Origin: Pseudoxanthobacter soli DSM 19599
GTDB taxonomy: Bacteria > Pseudomonadota > Alphaproteobacteria > Rhizobiales > Segnochrobactraceae
Direction of reading: 5' to 3'
DNA: 64,000 bases
Assembly: GCF_900148505.1 (NCBI RefSeq)
Contig: NZ_FRXO01000012.1
Span: 59,252-123,251 of the forward strand
Shown here: positions 1 to 7,149 of the stretch, piece after piece
How the letters are laid out: every line of letters begins with the position of its first letter
How positions within the stretch are numbered: the stretch's first letter is position 1
Position numbers and translations under genes: made by a program
The notes under the pieces: generated by a model
Database searches by the model: none
Told to the model about the DNA's origin: nothing
The model's input: the letters and a program-made list of their open reading frames with translations, nothing else

Positions 1-863
1 CTCTGCACCGCGCCGCGCTCGGCGCCCGTCAGGCTTTCGCAGGGCACTTCCTCCTCGCCCAGCAGCAGGTCGTCGGCGGGGAAGGGATGGGCGAGGCGCT
101 CGTCGGTCAGGCCGTAGGCGATCCGGGCGGCGCGGTTCGCGCCGATCACGAGATCCTCCCGGTCGACCGCGATCATGCCGCCGGCGCCGCGGCCGACATC
201 CGGGCACAGCAGCACGCGGGCGTGGCGGTACATCTCGCGGAAATGGCGGGCCTCGATCTTCTGCGCGGCGTCGCAGGCGGCGGCGGCGACCACCTTCAGC
301 ACGGGCATCGTGAGATCGGCGCGGCAGGTCGAGACGTCGAGCGCGGCGATGATCGCGCCCTTCTCGTCCCAGATCGGCGCCACCGTGCAGCTGAGGCCGA
401 TATTGCGGGTGAGGAAGTGCTGGTCGCGATGGATTGTCAGCGCCCGGCCCTCGGCGAGGCAGGTGCCGACGCCGTTGGTGCCCTCGCTCGCCTCGCTCCA
501 CACCATGCCGGTCCAGAGGCCCGAGGCGCGGAAATCGGCATCGTCGCCCGGCACCCCGCGCCGGTCGAGCGGAACGCCGTCGCGGTCGGTTAGAAGCACG
601 CAGCAGCCCGCCTCGCCGACCGACTGGAACAGCCGGTCGAGGGTGTTCTGCGCGAGCCTGACCAGCGGCTCGACCCGCTCGAGCGCCACGCGGAATTCGG
701 CGTGGCTCAGCTGATGCGGCGGCTGGTCCTGTTCGGGGTCGAGGCCGTATTTCGTCAGCGACCGCGACCAGGACGCGGCAACGGCCGATTTCGCCGCGGA
801 CGCCGGATTGCGCAGCGTCGAATAGACCTGCTCGGCGTGGCGCGCGTCGTGTGTTCCCACCAT
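1..863 (-). CDS. AcoR-like GAF/Fis-HTH transcriptional regulator (3' end outside window)
   Basis: This is the first 287 residues of a regulator that runs off the left edge. Near the N-terminus it has the AcoR-type signature SWSRSLTKYGLDP. A GAF-like sensory domain follows, containing the family motif GTNGVGTCLAEGRALT. A PAS-like stretch comes next, and the visible part ends in LTGAERGAVQR. In related proteins that phrase opens the C-terminal Fis-type HTH. No sigma-54 AAA+ domain lies between sensor and HTH, so this is probably the short (about 330 aa) AcoR-like class, which cannot activate RpoN promoters. A purine-rich GGCGGG lies just before the ATG. The target is not visible and would lie left of the window. 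A GCGCTCAA inverted repeat upstream is a candidate autoregulatory site. The family call is firm; the function is open. Confidence 0.85.
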   Translation of the reverse strand, partial: MVGTHDARHAEQVYSTLRNPASAAKSAVAASWSRSLTKYGLDPEQDQPPHQLSHAEFRVALERVEPLVRLAQNTLDRLFQSVGEAGCCVLLTDRDGVPLDRRGVPGDDADFRASGLWTGMVWSEASEGTNGVGTCLAEGRALTIHRDQHFLTRNIGLSCTVAPIWDEKGAIIAALDVSTCRADLTMPVLKVVAAAACDAAQKIEARHFREMYRHARVLLCPDVGRGAGGMIAVDREDLVIGANRAARIAYGLTDERLAHPFPADDLLLGEEEVPCESLTGAERGAVQ

Positions 864-988
864 GTTCACCCGCCTTTTTGTTGTTCGGTCGCGGTGCGCC
901 GCCCAGGGGGCGAACGCAGGTTCGATGTCGCGGCCGTCATGCGGTCCGCCATCATCCGGCGGGTTTGTGGCGGAAGTCAATGCGGGCG

Positions 989-1011
989 GCGCTCAACTTT
1001 CGTTTGAGCGC
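989..1011. repeat. 8-bp inverted repeat in the 864-1196 intergenic gap
   Basis: GCGCTCAA and TTGAGCGC face each other across 7 nt, about 125 bp upstream of the AcoR-like start. It could be a regulator operator or a hairpin. The rest of the 333-bp gap between the regulator and the riboswitch shows no convincing ORF or other element. Confidence 0.45.
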
Positions 1012-1196
1012 ACGATCCACGCGCGTGCAGGGGCGTGCCGGGCGCCGGGATGCAAGGCTGACGCCACGTTGTGGAGCGAGACTGGGCCAATGGCAGGCGA
1101 GACAGGCTCCCGATCGGCGGCCGCGGACGGCGGTCCACGGCGAAACGGCCCCCGGCGCATTGACGCCCGGCATCGGCGCGATATTGTGGTCGGTAA

Positions 1197-1280
1197 TCCG
1201 AGGGGCGCGCCGGGCGGCGCTGAGACGGCGGTGAGCCGAACCCTTGAACCTGATCCGGGTCATGCCGGCGTAGGGACGGA
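1197..1280 (+). promoter_or_regulatory. TPP (THI-box) riboswitch
   Basis: The conserved THI-box blocks are present in order. CTGAGA lies at about 1219-1225, followed after a variable stem by ACCCTTGAACCTGATCCGGG (about 1240-1259) and then ATGCCGGCGTAGGGA. The closing P1 helix can form between TCCG (1197-1200) and CGGA (1277-1280). The element lies about 100 nt upstream of a thiamine-precursor permease and on the same strand, so bound thiamine pyrophosphate should shut that operon down. Family knowledge: TPP riboswitches commonly precede thiXYZ. Confidence 0.93.
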
Positions 1281-1351
1281 GCGAGGCCATAGGCCTTCCC
1301 CCACGTTTTCCTGTCGTCGCCAAGACCGCGCTGGTCGCAGTCGCCATGGAA

Positions 1352-1374
1352 CTCCCCATGGACTGCGCGGGGAG
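1352..1374 (+). promoter_or_regulatory. Shine-Dalgarno-sequestering hairpin (riboswitch expression platform)
   Basis: CTCCCC (1352-1357) is exactly complementary to GGGGAG (1369-1374). The latter is the Shine-Dalgarno sequence 7 nt upstream of the TTG start at 1382. Forming this stem would block ribosome binding, which is the usual way TPP riboswitches act in Gram-negative bacteria. No poly-T tract is present, which favours control of translation over termination. Confidence 0.6.
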
Positions 1375-1381
1375 AACGGGC

Positions 1382-2200
1382 TTGGACGAGGCCTTGCCGA
1401 TGGAAGACACCGCGCCGCGGCGCAGGCGCGTGCGGCGCCCGCTTGGCGCCACGATGGCGGTGGTGCGCGATGTCTGCGGCGGGCTCGCGGCCGTGGTCGC
1501 GATCTGGCAGGCCGCGATCTGGCTGTTCCAGCCGCCGGGCTACATGCTGCCGGCGCCGGCCGACGTGATCGCGGTGCTGGTCGAGCGGCACGACATGCTC
1601 CTGCGCAATGCCGCGGTCACGCTTGCCGAAGCGCTGCTCGGGCTCCTGTTCGGGACGCTGGCGGGGGCGGCGGCGGCGATCGGCATGGCGGCCTCGCCCA
1701 TCGCGAACCGGCTCGCGTGGCCGCTGCTCCTGGTGCTGCAGGCGATCCCGGTGTTCGCCATCGCGCCGCTTCTGGTGGTGTGGTTCGGGTTCGGGCTGGC
1801 GTCGAAAGTGGTGATGACCTCGCTCGTCATCTTCTTCCCCGTGACCTCCGCCTTCGCCGACGGCATCCGCCGCACCGATCCGTTCCTGCTCGACGCCTGC
1901 GCGCTGACGGCGGCGACGCGGTGGCAGACGCTGATGGCGGTGCGGGTGCCGATGGCGCTGCCGGGATTCATCTCCGGCCTCAGGGTCGCCGCGCCGCTGG
2001 CGCCGCTCGCCGCGGTGGTGGGCGAGTGGGTCGGGGCGGCGAGCGGGCTCGGCTTCCTGATGATCCAGGCCAATGCCCGCATGCAGACGGGCGACGTGTT
2101 CGCCGCCCTGTTCATTCTCGCCGTTCTCACGCTGGCGCTGCGCGCCTGCGTGGATGCGGCGACCGCCCGTCTCGTGCCCTGGCAGCGTGAAGCGCCATGA
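1382..2200 (+). CDS. thiX: ThiX-like thiamine-precursor ABC transporter permease
   Basis: This inner-membrane permease is of the BPD_transp_1 type and should import a hydroxymethylpyrimidine/thiamine precursor. Several hydrophobic segments follow a short basic N-terminus. The EAA-type cytoplasmic loop, which contacts the ATPase, is visible around ALTAATRWQTLMAVRVP. The TTG start at 1382 is chosen because GGGGAG lies 7 nt before it and is the element masked by the upstream hairpin. ATGs at 1346, 1358 and 1400 are in frame but have poorer ribosome sites. The gene follows a TPP riboswitch and precedes ThiY, which sets the substrate class. The ATPase normally encoded with it is absent here. Confidence 0.85.
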   Translation: MDEALPMEDTAPRRRRVRRPLGATMAVVRDVCGGLAAVVAIWQAAIWLFQPPGYMLPAPADVIAVLVERHDMLLRNAAVTLAEALLGLLFGTLAGAAAAIGMAASPIANRLAWPLLLVLQAIPVFAIAPLLVVWFGFGLASKVVMTSLVIFFPVTSAFADGIRRTDPFLLDACALTAATRWQTLMAVRVPMALPGFISGLRVAAPLAPLAAVVGEWVGAASGLGFLMIQANARMQTGDVFAALFILAVLTLALRACVDAATARLVPWQREAP

Positions 2201-2310
2201 GCGGGCGGCAGGACGATCCCGCGGACGGCCCGCGGATCGCCGGGCATCCCCTCCGCCCCGGCCGTGGCGCCACGCCGCGCCCGGGCGGGCGGCGAGTCCA
2301 CCGGTTATAG
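2197..2310 (+). other. 37-codon ORF in the place of the missing ThiZ ATPase
   Basis: This short ORF starts with an ATGA overlap on the thiX stop, as a translationally coupled thiZ would, but ends after 37 codons. Its N-terminal text (DGPRIAGHPLRPGRGATP) loosely resembles the start of an ABC ATPase, yet no Walker A, signature or Walker B motif is present. It may be the remnant of an ATPase gene removed by internal deletion. It may equally be meaningless spacer. No other thiZ candidate occurs in the window. Confidence 0.25.
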
Positions 2311-2339
2311 CGTCGAGTTGAGAAGGAGAAGCACCCTTG

Positions 2340-3281
2340 ATGCGCGCTTTCGCCCTTGCCGTCGGTCTGATGATGGCCGGCCTTACCGCCACCCCGGCCG
2401 CCGCGGCCGACAAGCTGACGGTTCTGCTGGAGTGGTTCGTCAACCCGGACCACGCGCCGCTGATCATCGCCGAGCAGCTCGGCATGTTCGAGAAGGCCGG
2501 GCTCGACGTCGCGCTCGTGCCGCCGACCGATCCCGCGGCGCCGCCGCGCCTGATCGCCGCCAAGCAGGCGGACGTGGCGATCCACTACGAGCCGAGCCTG
2601 TTCCTCGACGTCGATGCGGGCCTGCCGCTGATCCGGTTCGGATCGCTCGTCGAAACGCCGCTCAACACGCTGACGGTGCTCGAAGGCGGGCCGATCCAGA
2701 AGCTCTCGGACCTGCGCGGCAAGCGGATCGGGTTCTCCGTCGCCGGGTTCGAGGACGCGCTCCTGCAGACGATGCTGAGCTCGGCCGGGCTGACGAAGTC
2801 CGACGTCGAGCTCGTCAACGTCAATTTCTCGCTCTCGCCGGCGCTGATCTCCGGGCGTGTCGATGCCACCATCGGCGGCTATCGCAATTTCGAGCTGACG
2901 CAGATGCGGCAGGAAGGCCATCCCGGCCGGGCGTTCTACCCGGAGGAGCACGGGGTGCCGCCCTATGAGGAGCTGATCTTCGTCACCCACCGCGATCTCG
3001 CCAGCGACAACCGGCTGCCGCGGTTCCTCGCGGCGGTGGAACAGGCCTCGCTCTACATCACCAACCATCCGCAGGATGCGTGGCAGCTGTTCATCAAGGC
3101 CTATCCGGATCTCAACAACGACCTGAACAAGCAGGCGTTCTTCGACACGATCCCGCGCTTCGCCAAGCGGCCGGGCGCCATCGATCTCGGCGCCTACCAG
3201 CGGTTCGGGACGTTCCTGAAAGAGCAGGGCCTGATCAAGACGGTGCCGGCCGTCGGCCAGATCGCCGTCTCGGTGCGATAG
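2340..3281 (+). CDS. thiY: ThiY-like NMT1/THI5 family periplasmic binding protein
   Basis: This is a solute-binding protein of the NMT1/THI5 fold. It delivers a pyrimidine precursor of thiamine (HMP or formylaminopyrimidine) to the ThiX permease. The first 23 or so residues form a signal peptide ending in PAAAADKLTV. The phrase LEWFVNPDHAPLIIAEQLGMFEKAGL is typical of the family, as are QADVAIHYEP and the central GGYRNFE. AAGGAG at 2323-2328 precedes both an ATG at 2340 and an in-frame TTG at 2337; I prefer the ATG. The protein is 313 aa, normal for the family. It should share the riboswitch-controlled transcript with thiX. Confidence 0.88.
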   Translation: MRAFALAVGLMMAGLTATPAAAADKLTVLLEWFVNPDHAPLIIAEQLGMFEKAGLDVALVPPTDPAAPPRLIAAKQADVAIHYEPSLFLDVDAGLPLIRFGSLVETPLNTLTVLEGGPIQKLSDLRGKRIGFSVAGFEDALLQTMLSSAGLTKSDVELVNVNFSLSPALISGRVDATIGGYRNFELTQMRQEGHPGRAFYPEEHGVPPYEELIFVTHRDLASDNRLPRFLAAVEQASLYITNHPQDAWQLFIKAYPDLNNDLNKQAFFDTIPRFAKRPGAIDLGAYQRFGTFLKEQGLIKTVPAVGQIAVSVR

Positions 3282-3305
3282 GCGTCGAGGCGGTCCGCCG
3301 TTTTC

Positions 3306-3327
3306 CCGGCCGGCAGTCGCCGGCCGG
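3306..3327. terminator. Hairpin between convergent thiY and the HWE kinase
   Basis: A perfect 9-bp stem, CCGGCCGGC with GCCGGCCGG around an AGTC loop, lies between two convergent genes. There is no T-run on either strand, so it is a terminator-like structure and not a textbook intrinsic terminator. Confidence 0.5.
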
Positions 3328-3333
3328 CTCTCC

Positions 3334-4809
3334 TCAGACCGTTTCCTCCGGCGCGAGCTGCGTCAGCGGGAAACGCAGCCGCCATTCCAGCCCGCCCGGC
3401 AGAAGGTCGAGATCGGCGGTGCCGTCGACGGCGCGCGGCACCAGCCGCTCCAGCATCACCCGGCCGAAGCCCTTGCGGCCGAGATCGATGACGGTCGGGC
3501 CGTGCTCCTCCTGCCAGACGACCTCGAACAGCGGACGCTCGCCGTCCGTTATGCGCTGCCATGCGACGCGCACGCGGCCGGCGGGCACCGACAGCGCGCC
3601 ATATTTCGAGGCGTTGGTGGCGAGTTCGTGCAGCGCGAGGCCGACATTCTGGGCCGCTTCCGGGCTCAGCAGCGCATTTTCACCCTCGATCACCACCCGT
3701 TCGCCGCTGCCCTCGATCACGTGGCCGAGCTGGGTGTCGACGAGTTCGCGCAGCGAGGCGCCGTGCCAGCCGCTGTCGACGAGGAGGTCCAGGCTGCCGG
3801 CGAGCGCACGCAGCCGGGCCGAGAAGCGGATGACGAACGTGCCGACATCGTCGACGGTGCGGGCGGTCTGGCGGGCGATACCCTGCACGACCGCGAGCAG
3901 GTTCTTGGAGCGATGCGTCAGCTCGCGCATCATCACCTTGAGCTGGCGCTGGTGCTCCTTGTGGGCCGTCACGTCGATGGCGACGCAGACGAGGCCCGAG
4001 ATCGCGCCGTCCTCATAGAGCGGCTCGACCCGCAGGTCGTACCAGTGGATCTTCTCGCCGATCCGCAACGAGGCTTCCACCGTCTCCGGAACGCCCGTTT
4101 CGAGCACGGTGCGCTTGACCGGGTTGATGATGGTGGACGTGAGATCCGGCAGGCTTTCCGTGTCGGTGAAGCCGATGAAGTCGTCCACCTTCATGCCGTG
4201 CGGCGGATTGCACATCCACGAATAACGCAGGTCGCGATCGGTGGTGTAGACGGTGATCGGCGAGCCTTCGAGCGCGAGTTCGAAGCGTTTGGTCGCAGCC
4301 GACAGCTCACGCGTGCGTGCTTCGACGCGCGATTCGAGGTCGGCGTTGAGCGCGGTCAGGCGCTCGACGAGAAGGCGCCGCTCGCTGGCGTCGGCCTCAA
4401 GGCGGCTGTTGGCCGCGGCGAGTTCGGCGGGCGAGGGCAGTCGCAGAAGCCTGGGCAGCGCGATCCAGAGCGCCGCAGCGGCCGCAAGCGAGAGGAGCGC
4501 CGTCGCGGCCTTCACGATTCCGGCGGCGGCGTACCACGGGAACCAGAGCGTCAGGAAGTCGCCTAGGTGCGCAAGCGCGCTGGCGCCGATGAAAGCCGCG
4601 AACAGCCAGCCGATGCGGCGGCGCGTCGGGTCTAGATCGCGCGAGCGGTGCACGAAGATCAGGATCGCGACCGGGATGGCGATATAGGCCACGGCCATGA
4701 CGAGGTCGGAGATCGCATGCAGGGCGACGAGATCGGGCCTCCAGAGCAGACAATAGCCGTAGGGCACAAGAGACGCCGCCCCGAGGACGTCGGTCAGGAA
4801 GGGAGGCAT
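3334..4809 (-). CDS. HWE-family sensor histidine kinase with ethylene-receptor-like membrane domain and PAS domain
   Basis: This 491-residue membrane kinase probably feeds the adjacent PhyR. Residues about 30-120 form three hydrophobic helices that align by eye with the ethylene-binding domain of plant ETR1: AISDLVMAVAYIAIP (D35, Y42, I45) and FIGASALAHL (I74, H81). The copper-ligand cysteine position is Ser77, so classical Cu/ethylene binding is unlikely. A coiled segment (about 125-175) is followed by a PAS domain (about 175-285). The HWE kinase core has phospho-acceptor His299 (ELTHRSKNLL), the N-box LHELATNASKYG (His394, Asn399) and the W-x-E motif at 432-434. Family knowledge: HWE kinases phosphorylate PhyR. 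The signal sensed is unknown. The gene ends convergently with thiY and is co-oriented with phyR 234 bp upstream. Confidence 0.88.
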   Translation of the reverse strand: MPPFLTDVLGAASLVPYGYCLLWRPDLVALHAISDLVMAVAYIAIPVAILIFVHRSRDLDPTRRRIGWLFAAFIGASALAHLGDFLTLWFPWYAAAGIVKAATALLSLAAAAALWIALPRLLRLPSPAELAAANSRLEADASERRLLVERLTALNADLESRVEARTRELSAATKRFELALEGSPITVYTTDRDLRYSWMCNPPHGMKVDDFIGFTDTESLPDLTSTIINPVKRTVLETGVPETVEASLRIGEKIHWYDLRVEPLYEDGAISGLVCVAIDVTAHKEHQRQLKVMMRELTHRSKNLLAVVQGIARQTARTVDDVGTFVIRFSARLRALAGSLDLLVDSGWHGASLRELVDTQLGHVIEGSGERVVIEGENALLSPEAAQNVGLALHELATNASKYGALSVPAGRVRVAWQRITDGERPLFEVVWQEEHGPTVIDLGRKGFGRVMLERLVPRAVDGTADLDLLPGGLEWRLRFPLTQLAPEETV

Positions 4810-5043
4810 GCAAGCCGTCTCCGTTTACGCGCCCGTGCCGGCCGGGTTTGAACCACCGACCCGGCCAGCACCGGCAGCGTGTTGAATCGCGAGAATCGAA
4901 CCGAGAACGGCGGGCATAAGACCCGCGCGCCTTATACGCGGCGGGTGGGCGTCTGGATCACTGCGAGCGAGCGTGGTCTGCGATTTTCCCCTCCGGTCTT
5001 CCCCGAACCTTGCCGTGTACGCGTTCGACCTGCACTCAACGTC

Positions 5044-5862
5044 TCAACTCTCGACTGCGATCCGCGAAGCGGCGGTTCCAAAGAACAGCGCCTGGCTGAC
5101 CACCGCCTTCACCATCTCTTCGCGGAACGGCTTGGCGATCAGGAACGACGGTTCCGGCCGTTCGCCCGTCAGCAGCGATTCCGGATAGGCCGTGATGAAC
5201 ACGACCGGCACGTCGAACGACTGCAGGATCTCGTTCACCGCATCGAGGCCCGAGCTGCCGTCGGCAAGCCGGATATCGGCCAGCACCAGGCCCGGACGCT
5301 CGCTGCGCGCAATTGCGACGGCTTCGGTGTGGGTGCGGGCGTTGCCGACGATGTGATGCCCGAGCCCTTCCATCAGCGCCTCAAGATCGAGTGCGATGAT
5401 CGGTTCGTCCTCGATGATGAGGATGCCGGTGGCCACCTGCTCGGCGATTTCACGGCTGGCGTCGTCGATCAGCGCGCTGCAATCGGCTTCGTCGATGTCG
5501 AGCACCGCCGACGCCTCCTCGACCGACAGGCCTTCAAGAGCCGTCAGCAGGAAGGCCTGGCGCGGGACCGGCGCGATGGCGCTGAGACGCCGGTCGGCGA
5601 CCGCACCCGCGTCGTCCTCCTCGGCCAGACCGGCCGGAGGCGTCGCCATGATATTGATGGGCAGCGAATTGTAGATTCGCGAGAACGCCCGGAACACCGC
5701 CACCTTGGGCTCCAAGGTTCGGTCGAGCATTTCAGGTTCCGCGATGAGTGCCTCCAGAAGGGCCGCCACATAGGCATCCCCGCTCTGCCAGTTCCCGGTC
5801 AGGGCTCGTGCATAGCGCCGCAAATAGGGCAGTTGCGGTGCTACCCAAGCTGTAATGGGCAT
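5044..5862 (-). CDS. phyR: PhyR general stress response anti-anti-sigma response regulator
   Basis: At 272 aa this is a typical PhyR. The N-terminal half (about 1-140) is the sigma-like domain, with a sigma4-like segment PVPRQAFLLTALEGLSVEEASAVL. The C-terminal half is a receiver domain with acidic pocket EDEP (151-154), phospho-acceptor Asp196 (LADIRLADG), the FITAYPE motif of the FATGUY receiver group, and Lys244 (AKPF). When phosphorylated, the sigma-like domain binds NepR and releases EcfG. The gene is divergent from nepR-ecfG, with an EcfG-type promoter on each side of the shared 198-bp spacer. This implies positive feedback. Confidence 0.97.
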   Translation of the reverse strand: MPITAWVAPQLPYLRRYARALTGNWQSGDAYVAALLEALIAEPEMLDRTLEPKVAVFRAFSRIYNSLPINIMATPPAGLAEEDDAGAVADRRLSAIAPVPRQAFLLTALEGLSVEEASAVLDIDEADCSALIDDASREIAEQVATGILIIEDEPIIALDLEALMEGLGHHIVGNARTHTEAVAIARSERPGLVLADIRLADGSSGLDAVNEILQSFDVPVVFITAYPESLLTGERPEPSFLIAKPFREEMVKAVVSQALFFGTAASRIAVES

Positions 5863-5918
5863 GTCGCCTCCAACACGTCACTCGTTCGTGGATAAAAATC
5901 TGCGAGTCGCCCGTTTAG

Positions 5919-5943
5919 AACGCGACGATCTCGCTGCGGTTCC
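5919..5943 (-). promoter_or_regulatory. EcfG-type promoter of phyR
   Basis: On the minus strand GGAAC (5943-5939) is followed after exactly 16 nt by CGTT (5922-5919). This is the consensus reported for EcfG/sigma-T promoters of the alphaproteobacterial general stress response. It lies 57 bp upstream of the phyR start. Confidence 0.8.
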
Positions 5944-5976
5944 GGCGGAATCGATCTTTTTTCACCGCGGACGGTG

Positions 5977-6001
5977 GAACCCGTTCGACCGTGAGGTGTT
6001 T
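5977..6001 (+). promoter_or_regulatory. EcfG-type promoter of nepR-ecfG
   Basis: GGAAC (5977-5981) is followed after 16 nt by TGTT (5998-6001), matching the EcfG consensus. A transcript would begin near 6008. This rules out the ATG at 6007 as the nepR start and favours the ATG at 6061. Confidence 0.75.
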
Positions 6002-6060
6002 TCGAGATGACCTCCCGCTGCCGCGTGACAGGCACGGGGCAGACGGAAGCGTATGAGAGC

Positions 6061-6285
6061 ATGACAGATCAAATGAACCAAGAGGCGAAAAGGCGTGCGC
6101 TCGTACCCGACAAGGGCACCGAAGCGGGCGCGGGCGTCGAGCCAAAGGTAAGGGCTCACCTTGGGGTGCAGTTGCGCCGGCTCTATGACGGGATCCTGTC
6201 CGAGCCGGTTCCGGACCGGTTCAGCCGGCTTCTCGACGAACTGGACAAGAAGGAATCCGTGTCGGGCTCCGGAGATGGCTCATGA
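6061..6285 (+). CDS. nepR: NepR anti-sigma factor
   Basis: This 74-residue cytoplasmic anti-sigma factor sequesters EcfG until phospho-PhyR titrates it away. The diagnostic NepR helix pair is visible in LGVQLRRLYDGILSEPVPD followed by RFSRLLDELD. The start at 6061 is chosen because the upstream in-frame ATG at 6007 falls at the predicted transcription start. A second in-frame ATG at 6073 is possible. The stop overlaps the ecfG start (ATGA), so the pair is translationally coupled. Confidence 0.93.
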   Translation: MTDQMNQEAKRRALVPDKGTEAGAGVEPKVRAHLGVQLRRLYDGILSEPVPDRFSRLLDELDKKESVSGSGDGS

Positions 6286-6905
6286 GCGCCCCCCAGCGCG
6301 CCGATGCGGCTCCGCCGGAGGCGTTCGATCCCACCATTCCGAAGAAGAAGCCGCCCTCCGACGGCCCTGGCCCGAAGCTGAAGGAGGCTCTGATCGCAGA
6401 GCTGCCGTCGCTGCGCGCCTTCGCCATCTCGCTGTGCGGCGATCCGGACCGCGCGGACGATCTGGTGCAGGAGACGATCATGAAGGCCTGGGCGGCCTTC
6501 GCGTCCTTCACCGAGGGCACCAGCCTGAGGGCGTGGCTGTTCACGATCCTGCGCAACACGTTCTTCTCCCACCGCCGCAAGCACCGTCGCGAGGTGCAGG
6601 ACGTCGATGGGATCGCAGCCTCTCATCTGGTCGCCCAGCCGGGGCAGCTTCCCCATCTCGACCTCGCGGACTTCCGGACCGCGCTCGAACGCCTGCCGCC
6701 GGACCAGCGCGAGGCGCTGATCCTGATCGGCGCGTCGGGCTTTTCCTATGAGGAAGCGGCGGAAATCTGCGGCTGCGCGGTCGGGACCGTGAAGAGCCGC
6801 GTGAGCCGCGCCCGGGACCGGCTGAGCGAGATGCTCGGCATCGAATCCGCCGACGATTTCGGCGCCGGTCCGCTGCCGTCATCCGCGCCGGGCGAACCTC
6901 TCTAA
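6282..6905 (+). CDS. ecfG: EcfG general stress response ECF sigma factor
   Basis: This 207-residue ECF sigma factor of the EcfG (ECF15) group directs RNA polymerase to GGAAC-N16/17-CGTT promoters. The sigma2 region is clear (DRADDLVQETIMKAWAAF, then LRAWLFTILRNTFFSHRRKHRRE). The sigma4 region is LPPDQREALILIGASGFSYEEAAE with the helix-turn-helix GTVKSRVSRARDRL. A proline- and lysine-rich N-terminal tail of about 30 residues precedes sigma2. The gene overlaps nepR by 4 nt and is transcribed from an EcfG-type promoter, so it is autoregulated. Matching promoters are seen in front of phyR and of the alcohol dehydrogenase at 7980-9149. Confidence 0.96.
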   Translation: MSAPQRADAAPPEAFDPTIPKKKPPSDGPGPKLKEALIAELPSLRAFAISLCGDPDRADDLVQETIMKAWAAFASFTEGTSLRAWLFTILRNTFFSHRRKHRREVQDVDGIAASHLVAQPGQLPHLDLADFRTALERLPPDQREALILIGASGFSYEEAAEICGCAVGTVKSRVSRARDRLSEMLGIESADDFGAGPLPSSAPGEPL

Positions 6906-6917
6906 AGCCTGCCCCCC

Positions 6918-6940
6918 GTTCAGATCGAAGCGACCTGAAC
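6918..6940 (+). terminator. Hairpin downstream of ecfG
   Basis: GTTCAG-A-TCG pairs with CGA-C-CTGAAC around an AAG loop, with one mismatch, 13 nt after the ecfG stop. No T-run follows. The next gene is convergent, about 210 bp away. Confidence 0.4.
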
Positions 6941-7149
6941 GACATGGAGCGGCTTCGGGCGTGCCCCGGTTTTCCCCACCGACGGATATCATCGTGGACT
7001 TCGCCTGGTGCCGCAGGCGGTCCGCCGACGGCGGAGCTTTGGCAGGCGGTGTTTCCTGTCGGCCGGTGGCCGGCGGGACGCGCCGCCTCTGCACGAGCCG
7101 CCGTCGACGGGAGTGCAGGTGCGATCGGTCGAGGTGCGGGCCGTACCTG

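Noticed and set aside
3306..3327. Canonical intrinsic terminator
   Set aside because: The stem is perfect but no T-run follows on either strand, so it is listed only as a terminator-like hairpin.
4840..4945. tRNA-like T-arm and anticodon-arm fragments on the minus strand upstream of the HWE kinase
   Set aside because: A GGTTCGATTCTCG-like arm and a GCGGG/CCCGC stem are present, but the T-stem does not pair, U33 is missing and no acceptor stem or D-arm can be formed.
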